A stretch of DNA of 64,000 nt from Guillardia theta CCMP2712 (taxonomy: Eukaryota; Cryptophyceae; Pyrenomonadales; Geminigeraceae), in the NCBI RefSeq assembly GCF_000315625.1, contig NW_005434668.1, positions 354,991 through 418,990 on the forward strand. Direction: 5' to 3'. How positions within the stretch are numbered: the stretch's first letter is position 1; each line of letters starts with the position of its first letter. The position numbers and the translations under genes are program-made. Under the pieces are notes generated by a model. The model had not been told where the DNA came from. It searched no databases and saw only the letters and a program-made list of their open reading frames with translations. Below, in pieces: positions 1 to 11,292 of this stretch.

Positions 1-654
1 TTGATCCCCGTGGAAGTCACAAACTTCCCGTCCCACTGCGCCCAATCCGGTCTCAGTGACATGGCTATGCGGAAGTGAAGGAGCGCTCTTTGGCGATAGC
101 TTGGATCTCTCTGTGTGAGCAAGGAGGAGATTCTAGCTGCGTGAAAGTGACTCGCCGCGTCTTCAGGATCGTTTCTCAAAATGTTGGCAATCTGATTTAA
201 TGCTTCTTCATACCTTCCCTCCTCTTCCATCGCCAGAGCCTTCACGACTCCTCCATCATCATGCAGGCTTCTTTCAGGAGGCTCACGGAGAGTTGCGAAA
301 ATGAGGTTTCGCGTCCCACGTCTCGTCCTCCTTCTGGTCCTACCATCCCGACCTAGGAAGCATATGGCGGGCAAGCAGGAAGATCTTTGAGAACAAGAAA
401 GAGTTGAAGTGGAAGACAGATGCTGATGCGAAGATGGAGAGAAGGAAAATATGGGAGATGTCATTGTCATCGTCATTATCATCGCCATCCTTCTCATCCG
501 CGTTACCGATCGCATTTGCATGATGGTACCTGGATCAGGTTTAAACCTAAACCCTTCAGATAAGCGTTTTAGGGCAATGATGAAAGTTGTGCCCGGTACT
601 AATTTCCGAAGTTCAAGTTAGGGGCCCGGGCCGCAGTAGTATACTGGGACAATG

Positions 655-1119
655 GGCCAACCTCCCAAGGTTGGGAACCCCCTTTAGACGGGTTTAGGGT
701 TTAGTAAGGGCCAACCTCCAAGGTTGGGAACCCCTTTAGAAGATGAGCGAAGAGCAATAGCCTACGGTTCTTAGCTATGAAATTCTCGACTAAGAGTCTA
801 ATAAACTCAAATAATAATAATAATAATAGGGTTTAGGGTTTAGGAGGCCGCCGGAGTAACAGACAGAGGCCGCCGGAGCAACAGTGACAGGCCGCCGGAG
901 TAGTAACAGACATGCTCAGTCCTCCCCTGCAGTTTGAGGGGATCCCTGCGAGCCTAGGGTGCTGAACAGCAGATCTTTCTGTGCAGAAACGGTTGTTTGA
1001 TCATGTGGTATCTATCCAAAGAGGAAAGGAAACAGATTGCTCGTGTCCGAGTTTCCCAGTTCCTAAACAAGGACACGACACCTTCAGCACCTTCGCGGGT
1101 TTAGGGTTTAGGGTTTAGG
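655..1119. repeat. Telomere-type TTTAGGG tracts and short direct repeats
   Basis: Three short interstitial runs of the plant-type telomere unit TTTAGGG lie at 690-705, 829-843 and 1098-1119. A roughly 27-bp palindrome-like word built on CCAACCT..AAGGTTGGGAACCCC is duplicated at 655-681 and 709-734, on either side of the first run. A GGCCGCCGGAG(t/c)AACAG word occurs three times between 846 and 917. No gene is evident in 1-1260. The mix suggests subtelomeric or end-joined DNA rather than an active chromosome end, because the runs are short and unidirectional. Confidence 0.75.
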
Positions 1120-1263
1120 AGGCCGGGCCTGTCAGGAGACCTCCTTCATCTCCATGAGAGTCTCCTGGGCATCTCCTCGATGTATGTGCGACAAGAAGAC
1201 AAATTGAAAATGAAGTTGATGGAGCTGGGACTCATAGTAAACTCAGTCGATAGAGACTTACAG

Positions 1264-1513
1264 ACCTGAGATAGCACGAGCAGACGACATCTCAGTCACC
1301 ATCTCCTTCCTTCGGAATGACGAAGCCATCGCACTCTGCGGCAAGGCAGCAGAGAGTACAGCATCGACGGGCGAGTTTTCAGAGCAACTGAAGTCAGCAT
1401 CGCGCACGACCGTGACCGATCGTTCAAGCTCCGAGCCAAGCGAGGATATCGATTTCAGCTGGCTTTGCAATCTCTCGCCGCCGCAGAGGTACAACCGCTT
1501 GCGGGCATGCTAG
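1264..1513 (+). other. Coding-like fragment, unidentified
   Basis: A stop-free frame of about 80 codons starts just after a good acceptor-like ACTTACAG ending at 1263 and ends in TAG at 1511-1513. Its residue composition looks protein-like (for example ISFLRNDEAIALCGKAAE), but it has no start codon and no clean upstream exon. A second protein-like stretch follows around 1789-1877 (LEGVLQVKLDKYQLVI). I recognise no family. It may be an internal exon or the relic of a decayed gene or element in this repeat-rich end of the window. Confidence 0.25.
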
Positions 1514-1991
1514 TGCAGGGAGCTGGGCAGAGAGGTCGCAAGGGGCCGAGACGTTTGCAGTCGAGCTGACAGCCGACACCTTCGTGCCAAGGGGCAAGCT
1601 GGCCAAGCAGAGGAAGGTACTGTGAGACAGGGATCAGGCTCAACGCGGCAGCTTCAGAGTCACTGAGTGCTGATCAAGTCGACGTCAAGCATGAGCACGA
1701 GCACCTCAACAACAAAAATCAAGCGAGTAGCGTTGGAGCTAGCAAGAAGGATAGGCGTCAAGCACACGCCGCGCTGAGCGCGACGCCTGATGGAAGACAT
1801 CCCCTTCTACTTGGAAGGAGTACTACAAGTGAAGCTCGACAAGTATCAGTTGGTGATCATCCAACGGCGCTTCTGATTCATGACTGTCATCATCCACGCT
1901 GGTATCTGTGCTATCCTGTCCTCCTCTTCTTGGAATCGATGAATCTGGACAACCTTCGTACGAATTTCTCATCAATGCTTCGGTCAGGGCG

Positions 1992-2909
1992 TCAGTGAAC
2001 ACCAAAAGCTTTCACGCGGCCACGGCGCTGTGATCGGAATTCTTTTGGTGGCATTCCAATACGGAAAATCTTGTATGCATCCACTTCAATGAACCCAAGT
2101 ATCCGGTACAGAACATTCTGAATCTCCAGCCTGCCATGAGTTCCAACCTTTTCTTCCAGTCCCAGTCCACTCTGTCTAAGGTGATTGTGCACATCGATCA
2201 CAGATGCTCCGTTGAAATATGACTTGATCATGGCCGTTCTTGGCGTTGGTCACACGTCTTTTTCTTGCCTGTTCCTGGCCGCTGACCCTTCCTTCGATAC
2301 CGAATTTTCAAATGGGGATCGGTTTCTTCTGTTTGCAATCTGTTCGAACTGTTTGCAATCTGTTCGCATTGAAAGCGTGTATAAGGGGTCGGATACAATT
2401 CCATTGTTCGAATTCAACAGGCGGGCTGGCCGAGTCGTAATCGCTGCCCCATAAACTCCTTATTGGACCGTGTGGATGCAGAGTTCTCATGAACAACACA
2501 CCCATGAACCGTCCGCCTGAAGCCATTCATGTACAGTGAATGGTTTGACATTTGCTGGCAAAGAATTGTTCGTCCAGAGCAAACAACATTCAGTTTTGTC
2601 ACAATCTCCGAAAAAATACTTCCACGGAAACAGAAATTTCCAGCAATCGAGTGGAGTTTTCTCGTCAAGGATCTGCAGAGCTGGTCACAGTGTACTTGAC
2701 AGTCGTTGATCTTCCGCAACACCAGTCGGTGATAACTGCCAAACGAGGACATTTTCTCCAAAATTGCAATTGATGGTCGTAGGCAAAGAGGAATCATTTT
2801 CATCATTTGATTCCCCTTGCATAGGGACAGGGTCATGATGAGACACCACTACCGTGATCATTAGAGCCAGCGTCATCGGACGCGGCGACATCGCGGGCAG
2901 CGGAAACAT
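1992..2909 (-). pseudogene. Decayed piggyBac-type transposase remnant
   Basis: On the minus strand three frames carry pieces that read in order like a DDE_Tnp_1_7 (piggyBac/PGBD) transposase. About 2670-2520 encodes TPLDCWKFLFPWKYF, then a TNNSLP segment and KPFTVHEWL. About 2520-2430 continues in another frame with GGRFMGVLFM and RSLWGSDYD. These match the family's N-terminal pattern: TPLelF..ff, TN.ya, w.p.T..E, then fiGil..mg and YW. About 2231-2050 carries VIDVHNHLRQSG and a broken GWRFR / FIEVDAYKIF block, resembling the C-terminal W..r..f...vNAy region. The central part with the catalytic aspartates is missing between about 2310 and 2230, and the frames shift, so it cannot be active. 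The assignment rests on motif resemblance only. Confidence 0.45.
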
Positions 2910-3224
2910 TGGTAGAATTTTGCAAATTTGGCATTTCCCCAGGCAACAATGTGGATCGTAAGGTACTCTCCAAGACGCTAATTTTCATTCTTTCACCAGG
3001 CAAGTATGGCAATCAACCATCCATCTACCATTCCCACAATTCGCTATCACCTCAAGTTCCGGTTATCGCGACGCAGCTCTTTGCAGGCCTGAAACCGTGA
3101 CGGCCAAACATTTTACTTTTCACAGTTATCTCCTGTCCTATCTCGCCGTGACAACGGGTTGGTCGTTTGCAACGCGAAGTTCAGCGTTGGAAAGTTCTTC
3201 CTCCCCTCTTCCTTCCCCTGCCAT

Positions 3225-3500
3225 TTTCCCCCGGGCCCGCCTTTATGCTGCCTTTAATGCCCTTCCGAACAAGGGGGCTGTATGAGTCGGAGGGCTCGAA
3301 AAAGGGACTCCCCGGGGAGTCCGGGACTCCCAGGGGAGGCCTTTGTCGATTAAAGGAACTTAAACTCGGCCCTCATTCCTTCGGCGGCGGCCACAGCGAC
3401 ATCGGTAGGTCCTGCGCGGAGTTAAGTGAAGGTTAGTACTGTCCTCGTACTGATTTTAACTTAACTTTGAGTAAACTGTCACAGGCCGGCTAGCCGAGTT
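3225..3500. repeat. Dispersed GC-rich repeat copy with conserved TTTGAGTAAA end
   Basis: This gene-free stretch starts with a CCCGGGCCCG-type GC island and ends with a word around 3447-3481 (CTGATTTTAACTTAACTTTG then AGTAAA) that recurs nearly unchanged at 16805-16834. A weaker relative (TCTTGAGCAAAAACTGTC) lies at about 27858-27880. The association of a GC island with this AT-rich end at several places points to a dispersed non-coding element, possibly SINE- or MITE-like. I see no coding capacity and could not define terminal repeats or target-site duplications. Confidence 0.5.
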
Positions 3501-3724
3501 GATTTAGGTTTGTTGAGCTTGGAGAGACCACAGGTTTGTGCTGAGAGCCATGCAGTGAGGAGGCGGAGGGGAAGACAAGAGACAGAGAAACAGGAACGAG
3601 ATCAGAGACACCAAGAGACCGCAGAGGAGGGGAAGACAAGAGATAACACAAGCAGAGAGACAAAAGAAAGAACCTCGGGAGCAGAACACGCTGAGCCGGC
3701 TCTTGTTCACAAGTCCAGGCGAGG

Positions 3725-6700
3725 ATGGAGGGTATGTCAGATATTCTTGATGGAGGAGACCAAATTTCTCCGTGCATAGTCCTCACTGTCAGTCTTTCCT
3801 CGAGGAAGAGTGGTGCAGGTCTGTCTGTGAGCACAAAACAATGGAACGGCTACGTTGCGCTACCTGCGATAGAAGGAGTTTGCAGTTGTATGTCCCTTGA
3901 TCCTTGGACGAAGGACGTTCAACTCATGTATGACATGAAGAGAGTTTCTAGCACACTGCTGATCGCTTCTGACCATTATAATCAACAAGAGATATCCTTC
4001 TTGTTTTTTCTCAATGCGGTTGATGAAGTTCGAAATGTGTTCGGGAGAACATCGTATCATGCAGTGACGGTACACCCAAGTGCAAGAGATGTCTCAAAGG
4101 GAGTTGTTGAGGTACCTTTTCTGCACGCACAACAACCCTTAAGGACTTGCTTGCAGTTTTCTCCTGGAGGCAAGAAGTTTCGAAGCAAGCATATGGTTGA
4201 TAGTATTGTAAGTGACATCGATACCTCGTGAGAGTTCGCCGACCAACAACTTCTGACGACCAGTTGCAGATGCTTTACTATTTCGGTAAAACCAATTCAG
4301 AAGTCATCGCAAAGGTGATTGAGCTCCGTAGGTCAGCATGACAAATGTTTGATACTCCTCCTTTTGAAGGGTCTTTCAAAGAATCGTGCAGCAGTAGCCG
4401 GGATGATTACATGCGTTGAATCTAGGTAAAAGTTGCTGCTACGTTGTTCATATAAGAGCTGTAAGAGCATGTACAGTACATCTGATGGAGCAGCCCTCAG
4501 TGAGAATTACAATGGACCTGAACGAGCCGACAGTGCTCTCCAAGCAATGGTCATCCGATCAATCACGTCGTTCGGATTTCAAGACTTTTTATCAGCTTCA
4601 GACTTTTATGAAGTGGAATCTGGATGCAAGCTCTTCCCTGAATACATGTCTTTCAGAACCACCTTCAGCACCAATAGTATCGTTAGCAGCACCAAATCCA
4701 TCAGCAGCACAAGCAGCGGCATGACAAGCAGAACCACAACAACAAGCAGGTCCTCAAGCAGCTCCTCAAGCAGCATCACAAGCAGCAGCAGCAGCAGCAT
4801 CGCAGGCATCAACAGCATCGCAGGCAGCAGCATCGCAGGCAGCAGCATCGCAGGCAGCAGCAGCAGCAGCACTTCGGTTTCTTGTCCTGCATTTTCCTTG
4901 TCCAATCAAGCTGAAAGCGTCAGCTCGATGAAGGCAGAAGACCAACCCTTGCCTACAAGACCTCTTAGTCAAAATAGCAGACCAGGTTCTGCCAACTCGA
5001 TCACAACCACTCGCTCGGAACTTGAAGAGATTCAAAGGGATGGATCACAGTCTCAATGTACAGCTAGTGAGCTATCGCAGCCTACAGATACAGCTAGTGA
5101 GCTATCGCAGGCTACAGGTACAGCTAGTGAGCTATCACAGCCTACAGGTACAGCTATTGAAGCTTCTATCGTACTGAAACCAGTTGCTGCAACCTACACA
5201 ACTACAAGCTGTGATACGCTCCCCACTCCAAAATTCAGCTCTCGAAAAAACGCACGTAAAATAATCCGAGCACGGCGAACAAGCAACTTGAAGTCATTGA
5301 ATCAAAACGGTAAATCAGAAATACATAGTGGCTTAAAACCAAGTTCAAGATTGTCTGAAGCATCGAGCAGCGCCTTGTCGGGCTTCGGGCAGACGAGCAG
5401 CACCTTGTCGGGCTTCGGGGGCAGCACCGGGCCAGCATTCGGTGGAGCAGCTGGGCTCGGATCAGGAGGCAGCCAGGCGTCGTCGAGCGCTGGAGCGAGC
5501 TCGAGCTCGAGCGCGGCATCGAGCAGCGGGTCAGAGTTTGGGGATGGAAAGAATTGTGGCATTGAGGACACACGGATCTGCAAGTATGAAGCCACTAAAG
5601 GGCCTGACGGTACAGGTACTGCCTCTGCAGTAGTAGTAGGGATGTATCTTTCGATTACGCACATGGCTGTGTACTCGGGGAGCTCTTTTGAAGAACTCAG
5701 AGTCGGGGACTATTTGCTTAATCGTCGCTTTCTTGAACCGGGGAACCCGAGCCCAGTAGGCAGGACTGATCAACCATGTCTGATTGGATTTGGCAACAAT
5801 TCTGGTTTTGCTACTGTGAATGGTTCAAGGATCAGAGAAGCAACCCCGGCCTTTCCTCCTGCGCCATTGTTTCAGTCGAAACCGCAAGACTCAAGGTTCG
5901 CGCAGGTTGAGCACGTGCAGTTTGATCAGGGCAAGATCAAGTTTGAAGGCGAATCAGCAAACAAAATGGGGATTGTGAAAGCAAGCTATCCCTTGAGTAG
6001 AGAGTATCCATACTTCGAAGTGTTCCTACTGAAAGACGCAGACCTCAACTTCGGTATTGCTGTTGGGGTTTCTTGTGGGGCCTTCAATGCTGGGTCTATG
6101 GTGGGGAAGCAGCTGGGATCTATCGGCTATCACAGCCACGACGGCAAGTTGCACTATTGCACGAACAACATGTTTTCATCCAATCACATTAACTTCGGAC
6201 CAAAATCCATGGCGGGAGACAGGATAGGATGCGGCATACTGAGCTTGACGAATGAGGCCAGTGCGATCTACTTTGTTAGGAATGGAATCGAGATAGGAAG
6301 AATGGATCTAGATCCTGACATGTCGTTTCCCTTCGCTACCATCACCTCCAGTCATGGCGCCATGGTCGCCTTCGACTGCAAGCCCTGCCCTCCTCGTCCC
6401 GCCCTATCAGCTTGCCTTCTTCAAACTGCAGGCATGGATGTGCTGGACACGGTGACAGGCGAGTGGAGGGCAGGAAAGCAGGTGGGAAAGGAAGGTCCTC
6501 GAGGAGTTCCGGTCCTGTTTGAAGGGTCAGATGTGCTGCATTATGCCAAGGCAGGGGAAGTAAAACCTTCAGAGTCAGGAGCTTCTGTTGAGGTAGAGTT
6601 CCCTACCTTGTCTCTAGCGCTGGAGGTGCTGCAAGCTGACGACACTGTCATCATCCAGAACTCTGAAATCTCTCAGTACTTTCTTGCTCCTCTAGAGATC

Positions 6701-9700
6701 ACCAAGCCTTGCAGTATTGTGGCAGAGCGTGCTACCTCTGGTGCTACCTCTGGTGCTACCTCGGGGATACCCAAGTTGGTATCTGTCGGGTCTTCTGCTC
6801 TGAGAATCTCTGCTTCTGGAGTTGTTCTTGACACTCTCTCCATCATGGCTCTTTCATCGCTGAGTAAGAACTTGTCGTTTACCTCGGGTGGCTGTTGTGG
6901 AGTGTTGCTGGCATCAGGATCTTTGACATTGAAGAACGTCGCAGTCAGATGCCCCAACGGCTCCGCAGTCTGCATCAACGAGACTGGTTGTCATGGGCTT
7001 CAAGTAGACGGCTGCAAGGTTGGGCCTTGTGGAAGGCACGGTATCGTCTTAAGTTCATGCGCTGAGGAAATTATCGTGAAGAATTCAACGATAGAAAATT
7101 GTGCAATGGTTGGTGTTGCGGCCAATGATTGTTGTGAGGCAAACTTTATGAACTTGAACATTTCAGGCTGCAAGGTTGGTATCCATACTACTGGGGGAAC
7201 CTTCAAGGTATCTGAGACAACCATCAAAGACTGCAATGAATCAGCTTTTCGCGTCTTTTGGAATCAACCTTTCAATGCACAAAAAATCCGCTTGGACACC
7301 TGCACGATCGAGAAGTGCTTCAGACCGATCGTGGCCGAGGGGAAGGGGCTCGAGATCGTCGTCCCCTCCTCTTGCATCATCGAAGGCTGCTCGCTCAAGA
7401 ACGAAACGAAAGGAGGTGCGGTGATAGACTGGAAGAATGATCCCGACCCGCCGGTAGAAACCTTCACGCCGCAGGACAACTTCAGCCGTTACATGAAACT
7501 GATGCTGGGCCTGGGAACTGAAGTCTTGGTGAAGGTGCTGAGAAAATGTTACAAGTCGAGAACAGGCAAGAACTGGTACCACAGGACAGGGCGAGAGATA
7601 GCCTCTCGGATGAATGACTACCAGCGAAGTAGATTGGGCAAAGCCATGCTTGAGCGGCTGAAGGAAGACGATATCGATAGCTGGGACATCACGCTGCTCT
7701 CAGCTCTTCTGGTGAACAATCCTGGCTACATGGACTCGTCGAGCTTAGAACGAGCAGTGGAGTCACTGAGAGATCAGAGGGACGAGTTTGTTCATTCCGC
7801 TAGCTTCAAGGACCTCTCCATGGATCACGACGAATTCCGATCGAAGTGGACGGAGGCCAAGGACGCTTTGGAGAGCTTGATCGGTAGTTTGCTGTCGTCG
7901 GAGGGAACGAGCCTGAGGAACCGCATCTCCTTTATCTACAACGAGCGAAAGGAGGGGAGCAGCGACTCGCGCAAGGAGAGGGAGGAGCAGCAGCGCAAGG
8001 AGAGGGAGGAGCAGCAGCGCAAGGAGAGGGAGGAGCAGCAGCGCAAGGAGAGGGAGGAGCAGCAGCGCAAGGAGAGGGAGGAGCAGCAGCGCAGAGAGAG
8101 GGAGGAGCACGACGTTGCTTCCCAGGTCCTTTATGCCATGTCTTATATCTCGATGATGTGTGAATCCCTTTTCTTTCAAGTTGGGTCAAATCCCATCGTG
8201 GAACTTCGAGTCCTTCACGGACCTGCAGCAGATCGGCTCAGGCTCCTTCAAGCTCGTCTACAGGGCTCGGTGGCAGCAGCCGCATGGCAGCAGCGCTGAC
8301 GTGGCGATCCAGCGAATCCAAGGCAGCGGACCCACTGGGAGGAGAGAAGAGTTCGAGCAGGAGGTGAAGATCTTCCAACAGCTGGGTCGTCACCCCAACC
8401 TCCTTCGCCTCCTCGCCACCAGCATCGAGCCGAGCTCCGGCGACTACTGCCTGGTGACTGAGTTCGCTTCCAAGGGCTCTCTCGATGGGATCTTGTCCAA
8501 CTACGCCGAGAAGGAGGAGACGATGAGTCTTCTGGTGCAGCTGCAGGTGGCGAGGCAGATCTGCGACGGGATGGTGCAGCTGTCGCTGCATGAGGTCGTG
8601 CATCGGGACCTGGCGGCGAGGAACGTGCTTGTGTTCAGCCTGGACCCGGAGGATCACCTGGCTGTCAGCGTCAAGATCGCAGACTACGCGCTGTCCATCA
8701 TGGCCTCGCGCGGGTACGGGGAGAGCAGGGCCGGGAGCGTGAGCACGGCAGGCTCGACGGCTCGACCAGTGCGGTGGATGGCGCCGGAGAGCATCGAGAG
8801 GAGGCAGTACTCGGAGAAGAGCGATGTGTGGGCGTTCGGGGTGACCATGTGGGAGGTCTGGACCTACGGCAAGATTCCTTACTGGGCCTTCACAGACGAT
8901 TCGCTTGTAGGACCTAAGGTGCTGGAGGGCGACAGGCTCTCTAAACCTGAGACATGTCCTTGGGGATGCTACAGAATCATGCAGGAATGCTGGAAGGCCA
9001 GCAAACATGCGCGCCCGAACTTTATTGACCTTCAGAAATCGCTTCAAGGACAATATTACGATGCTCTGCTCAGTCTCTCCATCCGACGACAAGACGAAGG
9101 GAAAGTAAGCCTTTTCTTCTTTCTTGTCTTGCATTTTTGTATTGTAAGACCTTGTTCCAGGTGATTGGGAATCCGAGGCCCCAGGATGTACTGGAAAACT
9201 ATTTTGATGTCAGTTTGAACCCTGAAAGTGCTGGTGAAAACAAGACTCGACACGACTTGGCCCTTGCCTTGGCAAACTGGATGCCGGAAGCGGAGAGCAC
9301 GAGGCAATTCAATCCCAACGACGTGAAGGCATTCCTGGATCAGATCGACAAGGGGCCACGCGACGTCGTCAAGGTCCGACTTGTTGAATCGTTTCTCCGA
9401 ATGATGAACCCCGCAGATCATCGGCTTCTCCGAATTCCCTTTCACCAACGGAAGGAGGCTGAAAGAGGCTAACTGGACCATCGAGCGCGAGTACTGGCTG
9501 AAGCTCGATCGCATCGACAGGCGTGTGGCTGGGGAGGACGGTTACGTCATCCTGCACGTGCACTACGCGGGCAAGTGGACCGCCGCACGGGACAGGCGAG
9601 ACACATCGATGATCACGCAACTGAACATCCGACACACGACTAGGAAGGTGGAGCTCGCGTACCATCGCAAGTGCGTGGACCTCAACAAGTGGAAGGAAAG

Positions 9701-10622
9701 GCATGGGAGCGAGGTGCTCCCCAACCTGCCAGCTGAAGGCTGGCGCTGGCGGGAGAACCCGGGGATCTGCAGGTCCATGCATGGGCTGCTGATGGAAGCA
9801 GAGCGTTGCACCACCTGGGTGCGGTCTCTTGTTATCCCTAAAGCCTTGTCGCTTGCAACTCCAGCGGGAGCAAAGAAAGCACTGATCATCAGCAACAAGA
9901 AGTACCAGCACACGCAGATCAAGGACCTTCCCAACGCCATCATGGACGGCTCGAAGCTTGAGTCAGCCCTGATGGAGCTGGGGTGGGATGTGGAGTTCGA
10001 GGTGAACTTGGGGCTCGAGGACATGGTAAAGGCTGTGAAGGGCTTCAGGGATTCTGTGAGGGAGGACCGTGATGCCGCCTTGTTCGCCTTCATCGGGCAT
10101 GCGGTAGAAGTCAACGGGAAACTTTTCCTCATCCCCAAGGGCTTTCTGGCAGACAGCTTGACGGACGAAGACATGGAAGAAGATCTTCAGAGCTATGCCC
10201 TGCCCTTCAGCAAGGTGCAATCTTTCTTGCGAACTGCAAGGAAGGGACGAAATCCAACTGTATTCGTACTCGACTGCTGTCGCAGCAACGGGCTCTCCGC
10301 CTCTGTCTCTCGGTCCTTTGATGTCGGAACAGACAAGCTCAGCGCTCCTGGGATCGACGTGGTCAACTCTTGCGTTGTCTATTCCACGCAGGCCGGACAA
10401 GTAGCGTTCGATGGGGAGCCAGGGCGTGGGGGACCTTTCATGTCGGTGTTTGCGGCGAACATCCTTGCAGAGGACAAGAGTTTGAACGATGTGATGGAAG
10501 AGACAAGGAAATCTGTGATCAACAAGACCAACATGGTCCAGATGGCTCCGTTTTTGACAATGCTTACGGAGGCTTTCTTCTTCAACCCCGGCTGTCGGGT
10601 TGATGTTAAGAACTTTGCGTGA
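3725..10622 (+). CDS. SPRY / beta-helix / HEPN-like / degenerate kinase / caspase-like multidomain protein
   Basis: Seven exons (3725-4207, 4270-4314, 4370-4425, 4477-8125, 8181-9104, 9161-9373, 9417-10622) join in phase to 2191 residues. After an unknown N-terminus come Ser-rich low complexity with CAG-type repeats (about 260-345), a SPRY-like domain (about 685-830), a Cys-rich right-handed parallel beta-helix (about 900-1180) and an alpha-helical HEPN/DZIP3-like domain (about 1196-1350, R1296-x4-H1301). A KEREEQQR repeat follows. A tyrosine-kinase-like domain (about 1425-1705) keeps GSGSF, HRDLAARN and APE. It has Gln at the usual beta3 Lys (VAIQ, 1455) and DYA instead of DFG (1579). An unknown linker leads to a C14 caspase-like domain (about 1943-2190) with FIGHA (His 2018) and LDCCR (Cys 2078). 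Such combinations suggest a stress or immune signalling protein, which is inference. Exons 1-3 are short and least certain; the start is the first ATG of exon 1. Confidence 0.85.
5061..5160 (+). repeat. 30-bp tandem repeat inside the multidomain gene
   Basis: Three full copies and one partial copy of a 30-bp unit beginning CAGCTAGTGAGCTATC start at 5061, 5091, 5121 and 5151. They encode a TASELSQPTD-like decapeptide in the low-complexity N-terminal third of the SPRY/kinase/caspase protein. Copies differ at single bases, so the array is recent. Confidence 0.9.
7970..8110 (+). repeat. 24-bp tandem repeat encoding KEREEQQR
   Basis: About six near-identical 24-bp units start at 7970, 7994, 8018, 8042, 8066 and 8090. 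They encode a charged KEREEQQR repeat, probably a single alpha-helix or coiled-coil spacer, between the HEPN-like and kinase-like domains. An intron (8126-8180) follows immediately. Confidence 0.9.
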
Positions 10623-10957
10623 AGCGTGTGGAATTCCATGATTGTTCTGGAAGAGTAAAACGATACTATGACGTAGCTCTAGAGCAGCTCCTTGTGCGCC
10701 AGGAGCATACAAGCGCCACCATTAATGTACAGCTCTCACAGTAATATTGTTGATGCCCTGTAAGATCGTTCCAGGTTTCAAGGCTGTTGCTTTTTCCGTG
10801 TTCACGGCACGAACCTCGAAAACGTTCAGCCTGGTGATAGATCATATCATCTGCAAACAAACTCCACCTGTCCTTCTATTTCGTTTCTTTTTGCGTGGAA
10901 GGCTGTCCCACCCGCACCCTGACGCCACCATACTTAGCCCTTCACTCTGGGATCAGC

Positions 10958-11292
10958 ATGGAGGTCACTGGATATTACATGCAGGAAAGCCTTGACCTGT
11001 TCCTCGCCATGATCCGGGAGATCGGCAGTGCGCAAGTTCAGCCTGCTCTGTAGACACCCGGACAAGGATGTGCTGGAGGCTGACACGTCCAACTCAGCTG
11101 TACGGCCATGCAGCCAGCCTTCCAACTGGCCCACAACAGGGTCATGAACATCCTTCAGGACAGCCTTGTCAGAACATGGGAGACACATGCGCTAGCGACT
11201 CAGTCAGCGTGGGATGCCCCCGTGAGCTGCAGCCCATGGCTCACAGAGACCTGAGGGAGAAAGAATGGAACAACGGTTGCGCAACCAGATGA
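10958..11292 (+). other. Possible small gene or gene relic
   Basis: An ATG at 10958 opens a short protein-like frame (MQESLDLFLAMIREIG) to about 11035, where a stop follows. Two competing frames then run through 11068-11292. One contains MQPAFQLAHNRVMNILQDSL and ends at about 11270; the other ends at 11292. A possible GTTCAG..CCAACTCAG intron would join the first piece to the second, but the donor is weak. No family is recognised. The rest of 10623-14235 shows no convincing gene. Confidence 0.2.

Noticed and set aside
3405-3450. GGAGTTAAGTGAAGGTTAGTAC, similar to part of 5S rRNA
   Set aside because: Only the A-box-like word matches. The flanking 5S helices and C-box are absent, and the match is not kept in the second repeat copy.
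7763-8179. Minus-strand frame encoding Leu-Pro repeats
   Set aside because: It is the complement of the KEREEQQR tandem repeat, a repeat artefact.
8238-9134. 298-codon minus-strand open frame
   Set aside because: It is antisense to the kinase exon, whose motifs and splice phases are convincing. The minus frame reads as a GC-rich shadow without domains.
9963-10712. 249-codon minus-strand open frame over the caspase-like exon
   Set aside because: It lies opposite a domain with conserved His and Cys motifs. The antisense product has no recognisable family.
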